64,000 nucleotides of DNA, from the NCBI GenBank assembly GCA_036346375.1, contig CM070520.1:50982198-51046197 (forward strand). The letters are read 5' to 3'. The translations under genes were made by a program, and so were the position numbers. This document shows positions 21,189-33,102 of the stretch, one piece after another. The notes under the pieces are model-generated. The model saw nothing but the letters and a program-made list of their open reading frames with translations, searched no databases and was not told the origin of the DNA. This stretch comes from Guadua angustifolia. Its lineage: Eukaryota; Streptophyta; Magnoliopsida; Poales; Poaceae. Positions within the stretch are counted from its first letter, which is position 1, and each line of letters begins with the position of its first letter.

Positions 21189-24100
21189 TGTGACGGACCG
21201 CCTTTTCAGGTGGTGCGTTCAGATACCATACAGCTACCCAGAATTTTAGCTGCCGGTAACTCAAGCGTACATTGCCAGGTAAAGAACGTTAAACGACGAT
21301 TGATATAGATAAATTAAGCCTTATGGCTAGAGTTTTTACAAAAGGGCGCATCACGCGCTTAGTACATCACAAAAGGGGCCTTGCCCACAGGAAATAGTTT
21401 GAGCGGTAGATCAAAGCCTCAAAACCAAATACTTTCGCCATCTACGATTTCTTGGAATTCTCCTGCTTCTTGAAAATCTATGGGAGGGGATAGGAAGCAA
21501 GGGTGAGTACACAACCGTACTCAACAAACCACACGGAAATTCTGAATACTACGTGCAGGGTTAAACAAGGTGGGCACAGGTTTAAGTATTGTGGATGCAA
21601 GTTGTAAACATCAATCTCATTTTACATTTGAAACACAAATCATAAATAACCATATAACGGGGGGGTTTGTCAATATCCAGCACTTCGCCATGTTTTATTA
21701 TTAAGACTAGATTGAGCTCAGATTCGGGTATCACCCCAAATTAACTTAGCTTCATTTACCGGAAGCACGGCGTAACCGATTACAATTAAAAATGACTCGC
21801 AGAGTCTTTCACTTTACCCACAAGATATCTACGGTCTTAAGTGCCACGCGATTGACATGCCTCTTTTATGCATGCGGCCGGACCGAGATGATCATAGCCG
21901 TTCATCGGACTTCCCCTTTTTAGCTCCTACCCAGTAGGCTATCCAAGATCCGCCATATTCAGGACCCACTGGCCGGCGCGGGAGACACGCTCTGAATATT
22001 GCGGATACCCACTGTTGCGTGAACCGAGAATGGCCACTCCATTCCCGTTCCGCCCCGATAGATATGCGATCCATTGCCTCGCTGGTACTTCCTATAGGTA
22101 TTAAAAAGGGAAGCGCAATGTACTAGACTATGTTGGAATGAGTCAACAGGGTTGACCGTCCCAACCTGCGGTTGAGCGATTACTGAAGTTATTTACTTTG
22201 CTCAAAGTTATTAATCCTTAATGCCAAAGACCAAGTCTATACCCACCTCATACCAATGGTACCCACTGTACCACCACCATCACATCCATAGACTTGTCAC
22301 CGGTTGGGGATCGGACCCGTGGCCACTTCTCGTGGTTGGTCCAACACTGTCCCCCTAACCGTAGCCATTTTTAAAAGAATATCCGTTCCAACCTTCTGAG
22401 ATTAAGCATTTGTCTAAAAGTAATAATGGTATGATTTGCTACATCTACGGGGGTCCAATATTTTATATCTTAGAGTTAAAAAGGAATTAGGGCACAACAA
22501 AGGGTTAAACTTTCGGTTATAACTAAGCATGTTATTTGAAACTACTTCTTTTACTAATTTCTAAAATAACAAAATAATGCCATACAAGAAATATACATGT
22601 ATATATATATGTATTGTAATGGATCTAGGTTCAACATGCTCAAGGAGTGTGGCTTGCCTTGCGAAGTCGAGGGTTCTCCTAAAGAATAGTCGCCGATGAC
22701 TTGCGGTGTCCCGAACGGCTCCGGCTCCTCGTACGTCTCCGCGTAGTGCTCCGGCTCTAAGTATTGCTCCGGCGTTGGATCTAACGCAAGAAAAACCACA
22801 GTAAATAAATGAATGAAACAATAAAGAAAAAGAAAAGAAACAAAAAGGAAAATCGAATGGGAGAGCCGGAAGTAGAGGGAAAGGGTATTTTTGGAATTTT
22901 CGGGACTTGATTTTACGGAACGGAGTGTATTTTTGGACTCAGTGGCTCGAAACAGTCAAAAACATGTATTTTTGGCATTTCTGGATTTTTGGGGATTTTT
23001 GGGAATTTTTCTGGTATTTAAAATGATTTTTCGGATTCTTATTTAATACTTAATCCGAAAATCAAATTAAAAACCCGAAATGAAAAAGAAGAAGGAAATG
23101 GAGGGCGGCACGAATGAAATGCGCTTTTGGTCTGTCGGCCACATGTATCTTGCTGGCGGACCAGGCCACGCCCAGTACGGCCGGCTACCATGCAAGACGT
23201 TAGGCAATCGACAAAAGGGGCGGTTTGTCGACGTTAGGGTTAGCGCCGACGCGGGCCCGTGTGTCACGAAGTCGGGGAGTTTTGAACGGAGGCGAGGAGC
23301 GGCGAAATGAAAGCGCCGAGCCAAGAAGACGGTTGGTTTCGCGATTTTGAGACGGCGCTTGAAGAACTGGCTGGGGAGTAAGAGGAGGGCGAGCGGAATT
23401 CGTGTACCTTACTAGCGAAGGCTTGGGGCGAGGAAAAATGGCCGGAGGGGCTCGGCTTTTATAGTGGCAGGACGGTGGAGAGAGGTGCTCGGTGGAAAGG
23501 GTGCTTGAGTAGCGAAAAGACCGAACGGGGTGAAGGAGTAGACGCGGTAGGGGTGCAGCTTTCGGCGCGGCTCTGCAGAGAGACTCGAGCTCCATTGGTT
23601 GGGTGCTGGGAAGGCGCGGCAAATCCGGCGTGCGGCGGAGGAGAGAGATGTGAGGTGAAGGTAGCGCTCGAGTGGCGAAAAGACAAATCGGAGCGGAGGA
23701 GTGGAGGCGGCGTGGTGTCAGCGTTCGGCGCGGAGGCAGAAGAGGTCGCGAGCTCCACCGGTTGGGCGAGACGGTGGCAGAGCGTGACAGATGCGCGGTG
23801 GGAGAGAGAGAGCTGCACGGCGGCGCGGTGGCGATGGGACGGGACGAAGATGTCAGGGACAAGTCGGGCGTGTCGGTGCGGTGCAGGAGAGGTGTCGGCG
23901 ACGCCGATTAAAGCGGCGCGAAACGGGTTAAGCGCAGTGCCGGGGACGGATGTAACGGGGGAGACGACCGAACGGGACGGCCGGCGCGGGAGAAAACGGC
24001 TTCGGAGCAGTAGGCGATTTCTTTGGGCCAGGGTGATGGCGTTTTGGGCCGGCGCGGGAAGAAAAGAAAAACGGGCCGGGACGTGGGGAAAGCGGAAAAG

Positions 24101-24294
24101 GAAAAGGCGCCAACCGAGGAGGAAAGCGGATTGCCTGAAAGGGAAAGTGGAAGGTGGAGTTGACTTTCCCGAAAAGGAAAGTTTTTGAATTAATCCGGTT
24201 AAATTCAAAATAAATTCGGTAAAATTCCGAATAAAATCCAGATAAAATGCAAGGGTCAAATTAAATCCATTTTGAAATTTTTGAAGTTATTTCA
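21189..24294 (-). mobile_element. Solo LTR of a chromovirus-like gypsy, in exon 8 of protease copy 1
   Basis: 3106 bp with TG...CA ends and a perfect 5 bp target duplication CATTC (21184-21188 and 24295-24299). The uninterrupted site exists at 51163. Its reverse complement matches the interrupted LTR at 33103-47636 along its length: the TGAAA start with A/T-rich leader, a GC-rich middle, an EPE-rich open segment, and the CCACC-CTGAAAAGG end. No internal region is present, so it arose by LTR-LTR recombination. Confidence 0.9.
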
Positions 24295-25270
24295 CATTCG
24301 ATCGCACCGTGTATAACGCACCCATCCGAGCCGCGCCCCCTCGTTGTCATATATCACAAGCTGATCCTGCATTGAAATGTCTGCAAAACGGAAGATCAGA
24401 GGAAGTGAGGAAGGCATTACAGAAAGATGCATGGTGTCCTGGTTTCAGAAACTGGACAGTGTGTGTCTGAACTTCATACCTCCAATTAAGTTCATTCCGT
24501 CCAGAGGAAGCTCCGATCCATCGAGGATGCCCAAGCACACATTCCCGTCCTTCTGCCAAAGACATGCAACGACATGTCAGCGATTGTTCTTTCCCTCGAT
24601 GATTCGTCGTTCACTGCTGGTACCCAATAGAGTTATGGAATGCTTACAGAGATAATGAGGTAGTTCTCAGGAGGGATCTCCATGGTGGCCTTGTTGGAGT
24701 CATGTTGAAAGACCAAAGACAGCGGCTTGAAAAACGTCTTGACGTCGGCGACATCTTTGAATGGCTTCCCCCCTTTCCAGCATACACGCTGAGCACGATC
24801 ACGCACCTGCTTAAGTTTGTCGCCGATAAAGCCTTTCACCTGCAAGATCGACACGCCATGAGTTCTGCGCTTGATGTCTGTGCTGAAATATATGGGCATC
24901 AGAATGCACTGTGATTTGATAACTACCGCAGAAAGAGTTGCTTGGTATGGCTGGGCATCGAAGTAGGTGTAGGTGCTACCACTGTCAAAGACCACTTCCA
25001 TTGGATTCACTGGCAGCGGATTTCTATCGAAGTAAAGTTGTGCCAGGCCAGGTGAGTAGTGATGATCTTCCCTGTAAAAACAATGTTATATAATGTGTGA
25101 AAGTGTGAAACCAAAAGAACAGAAAAGGAAAATCTCAATCATAGCCTTCTTCACGGCTTCTTTTACAGGTTGTCATCACACAGTGCAAACGATCGATGGT
25201 GTGGGGATGATCAGGCACTGAAATGGACACCTACATCTAGCATCTCTGTCAAACCATCATCACAAAAAAT

Positions 25271-25934
25271 CAGGGATGGCAATCGGGTTGGTACTTCCGG
25301 GTACCACTGCCTTAAACCTAAACCCAAACCCGAACAAAGTCCCGTCTACCTAAACCCATTATGCTTTGCGGGTACAGATCTGTACCCATACCCAAACCCA
25401 ATGGGTACCCAATACCCAATGGGTACCCACGGGCACATATCTGTGCGCGAGCACCGAAGGGCGAATGCAGAGAGGTGGGGGCGCACTGGCATCGATGCTC
25501 CTCCCCCTCTCCTTCTATCTCTTCACATCTCCTTTCCGCGCCGAACCGTAGGGAACCGATGGGAGGAGTCGGCGGCGAGGGGAGGAGCAAGCGTCCGCCG
25601 TCGAGGGAGGCAAAGACGAGGGGAGGGAGGCCGAGCAATCAGGCGATGGGGCAAGGGGAGGGAGGTGATGGGGGCGAGGGGAATCAAGGAGGAGCCGACT
25701 CAGCCAAGTAGTCCGTGAGTTTGTTTTTCTAATATACCTCTAAAAAAGTGGGCCCACATGTCATAGGATACCCATTGGGTATCCATGGGTACAAATTGAC
25801 ACCCATACCCATCCTATAGACTTATCGGGTATCCAAACCCGTAAACCTATGGATCTAAAGTGCTACCCATACCCACTCTTATCGGGTCGGGTACCCACGG
25901 GTACCCAAACCTATGGGTAAAACTGCCATCCCTA
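25271..25934. mobile_element. Non-autonomous hAT-like element in intron 4 of protease copy 1
   Basis: Termini AGGGATGGCA and TGCCATCCCT form inverted repeats. The 8 bp duplications are CAAAAAAT (25263-25270) and CAAACAAT (25935-25942), one mismatch; the empty site in copy 2 reads CAAACAAT. Subterminal regions are packed with GGGTACCC/ATGGGTACCC words. The middle (25440-25720) is GC-rich with no recognised coding. Confidence 0.8.
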
Positions 25935-26326
25935 CAAACAATTAGCAACATGCGTGGTGCATATAAAGCAGTAGCGCCTACCTGGATCTGCTCTGAACCA
26001 TGGGGACCCAGGTCACGCCTGGGGGGGAACTGTCAAGACCAACGAGGAGGAAGCCTCCTCCTTTGATGCTGATGCAATGGCCGATGACATTCCTGGTGAT
26101 AATCCCTTGGTTCTTCAGCTGCGAGACCAGGTCCACTGAGCCCTTCCCAAGCCCAAGGAGGCCGTCCACCGGCGATGGCTTCCGGAAGTTTGGCCCGACA
26201 CCCTGATCATGCCCGCAGCTGCTTGCACAAAAACGGAAGAAGCGAGTTACCGTCCATCGACAAGCAAATCCGGCGGTCACTGATCATGCAAACGTCGCCG
26301 TTTGCGGCGTACCCAAAGGCGAGGAG

Positions 26327-26808
26327 CAGTGGCGAAGCCGTCGGGGCGTGGTGGGGCCTGGAGAATATATATATATATATCATTTTCATACATACATACA
26401 CACACACACATATATATATATATATAAACCTCTTTTCTTCTCCCGAGAGTAATTACTCCCTATGCCGTATCTCACAACGTATAGAGTATCTCGTGCGACA
26501 GAGGGTATGCACGCGTAGTATACGAGTATATAAGACCATCTTGGTGGCATGTACATTTTTTCAAAGGTGGTATGCGTATTTTTTTTTGATATACTCCTTT
26601 TTATGCGTGTATATGAAGGTATTTGCAAAATCTGCTAAAAATTATGGACTCCTTTGCAATTTTTTTCATGCGGCTCACATTGGAGTATCTTATAATTAGT
26701 GTATGAGTGTACTCAAAGTGATAAAGGAGTATTTCAAGTTTGTTTAGGTGATATTTCAGAGTTTCAGAGGTGGGAGTAATTACTCACGGGAGTAAAAGAT
26801 ATTTTTCC

Positions 26809-26840
<32 letters not shown>

Positions 26841-26976
26841 ACTTTGATTAGCACTATAATATAATAAACTTTGATTAGCACTATGATTTTGTTGTTTCGT
26901 ACGATTAACACTATGATATTATTATTTCACTTCATTTTTAGGCCCCCTCCTTTAAAGATTCCTGGCTCCGCCACTG
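26327..26976. mobile_element. Non-autonomous hAT-like element in exon 3 of protease copy 1
   Basis: 650 bp. Termini CAGTGGCGAAGCC and GGCTCCGCCACTG are 13 bp inverted repeats with one mismatch. The perfect 8 bp duplication is GCGAGGAG (26319-26326 and 26977-26984). It lies six bases inside the exon 3 donor. It contains two TA/CA microsatellites (26367-26426 and 26811-26840) and no transposase. Confidence 0.92.
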
Positions 26977-27978
26977 GCGAGGAGGGGGCGGGCACCGCTC
27001 CTGAGAGAGAACCTATCGCCGTGGATGAGCACACCTTCTGACGTTCCGTCTGCGTATGCTATTTTGTAGGCGCATTTGCCTTCTTTAGTGCACATGTTGG
27101 GTGGGTTACCCAGGTCTCTGTGCAGATCAATGCAGAGCTGGTCTGTACATGGCACCAGCTTGTCCGGTGTTGCCCGGTACATTGTTTGCATGTGTGGCAC
27201 CTGCAGTGACCAAGGCAGCATGCATCAGGCAGCAGACACTGGACCAGAGCAAAGATCATGCCAAGTTTGTACGTTATACGCCGAATCTAGGACTAGAAAT
27301 GAACAAAAAAAAGTTGGCAACACCAAACATAACATTGAAGGGATTTAAGTCCTATATATATGAATCATCCAAGGAAAGATCAATCGCCAATCTTGAACTG
27401 GAGAAGAGAGTCGGTTCCATGATTCAATCGCTCACATCTAAAGCACCAATCCTTGGATTGGAGGCAGTAACAGCATTGGACATTTGACTGACATCAAACA
27501 TTACAAATCGAGGGCAGAAACTTACTATATGCTAGAAGAGTTCAAGAGGGTGTTATGCAATTATAAGATGGTAAGTTTGTAACAGTGAGTGCTATACTTT
27601 GTTGCAGCTTTTGCAGGGCTGGCACTGCAGCCATGTGAGCTTGCTGCCGGTGTCGATGTCCAGGAAGTAGGGATGTGGTGGGTCTCCGATGCCGATGTTA
27701 ACGTAAAAGTGGCTGCAGAGGTACATAAAAATTGTATAAAAAATCCGCACAAAAAAGTTGCAGCAAGCTGATGCAGAGGTACAGCAAAAATGACATCCTT
27801 TTGCAAAGAAATAATCGAGACACAGGATTCAGAAAATAATTAGAACTGGACAAACTTGAGAGCAGCAGGTCGCCTACCCAATCGGGTAGACGTCGCCATG
27901 GAGCTGGAGCGCTATGGGGGCCGACGACGCCACGAGTGGGAGCAGGAGCAGGAGGCCGACGATCGGGGACCTAGCCAT

Positions 27979-29737
27979 GGTTTTGGGTGTGGGTGTGGGG
28001 GTGGGGGAGGGACTTGTCTTTGTTCTGAAACTAGCTAGCTCTCTCTGTTTCTTGGCATGGTGTAACCTGATTTAGATGTGGGCATCTAGGCCGGGTTAGC
28101 ACGAGACACGCCTAACCCAGAGCCCGGCATAATATTATAGAAATCATGCCGTGCTAGCCCAATATAATACTGTAGAAATTGGGTCGTGCTAGCCTCACAC
28201 GTATAATCAGACCGTACCGGGCCTGTCAACTGGGCACCATAGACGGCACCGCCCGCACAGTTTTTCGTGCAGCACGACTGGACACGTGGCCGGGCATGCA
28301 CCACGCCGGCCCCCGAGCCACCGTGCACGGCCGCCTCCCGCGCCGCGCATGCGCCGGGCCGCCGTCCGTCGAGCCGCCTAGCCCACGGGGAGGGAGGGGA
28401 GTTTGCGGGGAGGGAGGAGGGAAGAGGGAGCCATGCTGCCGAGTGCTCAACTGCTGGAAGCTGCCGGAGAAGGCGTGCACGCGCGCGGCACAGAACGAGC
28501 TTCCCCTGTTGCGCGTCGTGGTGCAGCCGTGCAGGTGCTCTTCTTCGAGCACGCGCGAGCGGCCGTCTGGGAAAGGGGAGGGGCTGGAAAAAGAGTGTCC
28601 TGTGATGATGTGAAAGAGCAGAACCGGGGCGCACTAGCTAGTGGCCTCCTATGACTGATTTGCGAGATCGTTTGTACCTAACCCTGCATTATCTTAAACC
28701 GTACGGCTGCATTGTCAAGTGTCAACACACTATTGGTATTAAGTTGTCACCCATGTGCTGATGTGCATGCACCGAATTCAAGCATTCAACCCGGCTGGCG
28801 TTCCCTTTATGTCCCGACGTGTGTGTCATGCATGTCCAGGGACTTGACTCTTGAGGCTTGAAGGAGTCACGGGAAAAAAAAGAGAGTAAAGAATCATACG
28901 TACGATGAATTTGATTTGATGTAAAGGCAAGATTAATAATAGAACTAACTACGGGTTTTATGTTGTTGTCATATTATTTATAGCTAATCTAATAGCCCAT
29001 CTACATAATAGTTTAGTTATACATACACACTGAGTATTAATATCTAGCCCACCTAGTGCTGATAAAGAAAAGATGAGATCCATCTTAGTGCTGTGCTGAT
29101 GTCTGCTTGCATGACTGAATTGAGCATGGCAGAGAAAGGTTGGTCTGCCTTTTGTGTACTTTCTGATGGGGAATCAGTTGATGCTAATTATGATTCCACT
29201 CATGCGACTGGGATATGTCATGCATGCATGCAGGCCATTTTTGAACCATAAAAGAGCATCATGAATCATGACTTTTTTAGGGGTATCATGAGTGATGACT
29301 GTGTGGCATCCATGCACTAAACAAAGGTTTCTGAAGGAAACTTATTCATTAGTAGTAAAATTCGAGCTCCAGAAGGCACCAGGAGTTATTAATTGCCTTG
29401 CCGTCTTTCTTGACAAAACGTAGGTACCAACACTAGCTTCTGATACAAACTCCCTATTGCAAATTTTGAGAAAATTTAGTTGTTGCAGTCTAGATAATTC
29501 AGTACTGCATACTGGTTACTACACCGCTCATTGTACATAACGACATAATTAATAGCGCTTTAGTTCACATCAAGCACTACACTGAGTACAATGCTTCCTG
29601 TCCTCATGAACACTAGTCATGCAGGATTTCCGCCCTACATAGGCAAGCTTCAGACATGACCCAATTATGCATTGAAAACTTAAAAGTTTGTTCAACCCGT
29701 CAATTTTTTTGTGCCGTTGACAGAGCTGATAGTTTCC
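27979..29737. other. Upstream region of protease copy 1
   Basis: Homologous to 53548-54790 with gaps. A GC-rich block of about 480 bp (28098-28558) and a block of about 390 bp (28690-29085) are present here but absent upstream of copy 2; the first contains repeated CGTGCTAG/CCCGGCA words. Homology ends abruptly at GATAGTTTCC (29737), where SIRE-like LTR sequence starts. No gene supported. Confidence 0.55.
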
Positions 29738-32232
29738 CCACCAAAGAAAACTAGCCGTTTGGGGGCAATTCAGGCAGAAAACAGCAAGTCCGGCACTACC
29801 GGCCTCATAGCCGCAATAGTGCTGGCCTTGACCTCCAACGGTCGGCAACGGCTATATGTCCGGCACTACCGCCCTCTATGGCCCAAGAGTGTTAACCTTA
29901 GGCGAGACCGCCCCACAGAGCGGTAGTGCCGCCTCCTAAAAACGCACATTTCTGGAATATAGCTATCGACGTTATACACCCGGTAGTACCGGCCAACACT
30001 ACACTACCGCTCCCATAAGCGGTAGTGCCGGAAAGCGTGCTATCAAGCACCAAGCACCTCGAGCAATTAACTTTTGAAGAAAACCAGATTTTCAACACTA
30101 AAATCATTTCTCCAAAAACCAAATACTATTCTTCAAGCCATTAGATGATCAACACATAATCATGCACTTACGCAAAACACATTTGCACCAATATAGCTCA
30201 TGCTCAAAGAATCTCAACCAAATTGCGAAAACACATTTCGCAATCAACTCAAGATCTATTTGCAAAACATATTAAGCAAATTAAACCCGAGTCTACGAGA
30301 TTAATCCCCCTAGCCATGTGAAGGTCAACATGAGACCCAGTCAACTTGCAAACACCCGTTGCAAGCCCTACTCACATGCTCTCGGGATTCCGGACTCATA
30401 GACCTCGGTTTATTCGCACAACGAACTTGCAAATATCTCATTAAACCGATTTCATGCTTGAGCATTACTCTTTGCAACACATGCAAAAGTCTAGTTCCAA
30501 GCAACTTCAAACAAACTCAAATGCATGAGCTCTCTACTTGCAACACATGCAAATCTTAGCTTGATGCAACTACATTAAGATCAAATCAAATGTATGAGCT
30601 TTTTACTTGCAACACATGCAAGCCTCTAGCTCCATACAAAGACATAAACGCCAAATCATGCTTGAGCTCTCTCCTTTTGCAACACATGCAAAACTTAGCT
30701 CCAAGCAACCACTTTGATTTGAGAGATTTGTTTTGTAAATTGAAAACAAAATATGAAGCTTCAACAATTGCAACACATGCAAAAGTGAACTTCACGCAAA
30801 AGCCAACGCATTAGCTTATCCTATTTGCAACACATGCAAAAGAAAGCTTTATGCGAAAACCAAAACATATGCTTCTCCTATTTGTAACACATGCAAATCA
30901 AAGCCATATGCAATAATAACCAAGCATAAACTTAACTCATTCGCAACACATGCCAAATGGTTAGCTCTATGCAAAAACCAAATCCAAATAAGATTTGAGC
31001 TTGAGTGAACACGGGATTGAGATTATCAACACATGATGAAGCTCAAGTTAGGACTCAACCCCTCTTAATAGTACGGCGATAAAAACTAGACTTAAAGACT
31101 AGAAAGTCCTTAGCATATCTAGTTATACCTTGAGTCGCCGCACGCAAGCAATATCCTTTTGGGGTCTTTATGATCTTCACTCATACGCTCCCCCAGGATC
31201 ATCACTCAGCTCTTCTCTTAATCTCCACGGGATCTCCTCTTGACGCCTATCACCTCATGATGTTGTCCTTGTCCCGTTTTCATCATCTCAATCATCTTTG
31301 GACTTAATCTAGCTTAAACACAACTCATAAAAGTAGTTAGTCCAAGATACATGGTTGTCTCAATTATCTCTTGCACTCCATTAACACATAATGGATGCCT
31401 TTAGATCAATTTGAGCACAACCCAAATCAAATTAAATGATATAAATGTGTCTTGAGTACACCGATGCAATTAATGCCTCGTTATACTCAAGAACTATCGG
31501 TTATCCTTAATTAATCCAAAAGAACACCATCAACACATGATGAAATGTCCTTTGATGATTAAAAGACAACCAACCATAATTTAAATTTTTATTTAAATTG
31601 ATATGAGTATATATTAACTATGCAAGTTTTCATATACTCATGTTGATGAAAAGTAATGATCCATAATGTGTGGACTATATGGAAATGACCATTATTCTAA
31701 GCCATCAACTATAGAATAAACCCCACATGTATATGTGCATAGATATAATTGACTTGGAGATAATATGCACATATTCAATTTTGATTACATTGGAGCATAT
31801 CCTATATTACCATGAGTATACTACAACTAGGCAATTCAAATATATACTCAAGGATTTAGTTTCATTGTCTTGATCCTTATATGTGTCAATAAAGAATAGA
31901 TCAATACAATGAAACCTTCAAGTTAAGTTACAAACTCCCCCTAGATATGTGCATCCATGTAATATATGGATTGGGAATCATGATGCACATTTTGTGGTTA
32001 ATATAATGGGGACATTTATACTTTAACTTGAGTCCAAAGTATGCAATTTATACTAGAAAGAATACGTATACATACCTTGGGTTTTCCATTTTTCATCCAA
32101 ATTTGAGACTGCTAAACATTTGCTTAATAAACATGTTAGTCTCATAAAGATTAGGTTTGTCATTAATCAAGGATTAAGCATTATTCTAAATCAATCACCA
32201 AAATCAATGACGCTTGAACTTACACACACCCA
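29738..32232 (-). repeat. Truncated SIRE/Maximus-type LTR remnant
   Basis: Resembles the inner and distal parts of the SIRE-type LTRs in this window: CTAGCCGTTTGG, CGGCACTACCG dyads, a CCTCTTAATAGTACGGCGATAA block, and a TTTGTCATTAATCA block near the distal end. The usual start (AGAGGGGGGTGAATAGG) and the final CA are missing, so both ends are truncated. It contains the minisatellite at 30471-30957. Confidence 0.55.
30471..30957. repeat. Minisatellite with TTGCA-ACACA-TGCAA dyad
   Basis: Eight copies of TTGCAACACATGCAA or a one- or two-base variant at about 30473, 30539, 30607, 30678, 30769, 30825, 30881 and 30942, spaced 56-91 bp. Each core is a 5 bp inverted repeat around a 5 bp spacer. 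The sequence between cores is poorly conserved. Weaker copies extend upstream to about 30180. Confidence 0.75.
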
Positions 32233-33060
32233 ATTTTGGGAGTCTACATGAAACAATGAGGACAGAGTTGACATTTCGTACCACCTACCACTCGCAGACT
32301 GATAGACAGATAGAAAAGATCAACCAGACACTGAAAGACATGCTAAGGATATAAGCTTTGACCTACGAAGCCTCTTAGGCCACATGCCTACCATTTGCAG
32401 AATTCTCTGACCATAACGACTGTCAGGATAGATGAGAATGTCACCCTTTTGAAGGTCCTTATGGAAGAAAGTGCAAAACCCCATTAAGTTGGACAGAGGA
32501 AAAAGAGAGGCAACTATTGGACCACCAGTTGTTCATGATACAGATACCCATGTTAAATTCACTAGAAAGGACCAACATACTACAAAAAAACAACAGAAAA
32601 GTTATGCAGACACCAAGCAGGAGAATGTCAGTTACCAGATCGAAAACTTTGTCTACTTGAAAGTGACGCCCTTCGAGCAAGTGCACAGATTTCAGGGTCA
32701 TGGAAAAATTGCACTCAGATATGTGGGACCGTATCAGATCCTCAATAAAAGTTGGAGTGACCTAAAAGTCACAGCTGAGCCCAAGATCAACTCAGGTGCA
32801 CAATGTACTCTAGGTATCCCAGTTAAGGAAATACCTTCGGTAACCGACAGACCAACCACAGTTAAAAGGATTTGACCTGCAAAATGACCTACCTTATCAC
32901 AAGTGGTATCTCCGAATTGTTGAGACAACCGAAAGACAACTCAGAGACAAGAATGACAGAGTATGCCAAGTACTGTGACAGAATCACACTATTGGAAGAG
33001 CCACTTAGAAAAAGGAATCGGAACCGCAGCAGAAATTTCCCAACCTGTTTCCCCTAGAAG
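32233..33060 (+). pseudogene. Chromovirus-like gypsy pol C-terminus
   Basis: Begins in the integrase core (FRTTYHSQTDRQIEK, holding the catalytic Glu). It continues with PYGRKCKTPLSWTE, the RQKSYAD-like block and the conserved NFVYLKVTPF and RYVGPYQIL segments (open frame 32471-32875), then a C-terminal tail with KDNRVCQVL-like and NHT-like pieces. Several stops and frame changes make it dead. Everything upstream of the integrase Glu is missing. It joins the LTR at 33103 through a polypurine tract, as the 3' end of a plus-strand element. Confidence 0.8.
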
Positions 33061-33083
33061 AAGTAAATCTCGGGGACGAGATT

Positions 33084-33102
33084 TATTTTAAGGGGGGTAG
33101 GT
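33084..33102 (+). other. Polypurine tract before chromovirus 3' LTR
   Basis: TTTTAAGGGGGGTAGGT sits immediately before the TGAAAC start of the LTR, following a CGGGGACGAGATTTA word typical of the 3' end of chromovirus internal regions. Confidence 0.7.

Larger units (their letters stand above)
21115..27978 (-). pseudogene. Aspartic protease (A1B, nucellin/Asp1-like) copy 1, TE-disrupted
   Basis: All eight exons seen in the intact copy are present with the same GT-AG boundaries: 27978-27878, 27712-27598, 27200-26977 plus 26318-26313, 26218-25982, 25071-24927, 24839-24648, 24552-24480, and 24380-24295 plus 21183-21115. The signal peptide, DTG (LDIDTGSKLTW) and DSG (VVFDSGSTYTYF) active-site motifs are intact and I saw no stop or frameshift in exons. 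It is broken by a hAT element in exon 3 and a 3.1 kb solo LTR in exon 8; a third element enlarges intron 4. The gene was therefore probably functional until recently. In-frame intron 5 is kept, but intron 3 has one extra base compared with copy 2. Confidence 0.85.

Noticed and set aside
23459..24259. 266-codon minus-strand frame inside the solo LTR
   Set aside because: Overlaps long frames on the other strand in a GC-rich LTR region; repeated serine/proline/arginine composition and no conservation as protein.
26366..26840. TA/CA microsatellites as regulatory elements
   Set aside because: They lie inside a hAT element and are ordinary dinucleotide repeats.
30471..30957. CRISPR-like repeat-spacer array
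   Set aside because: Only 15 bp cores with uneven spacing, inside an LTR-like plant sequence, no cas genes. A minisatellite explains it.
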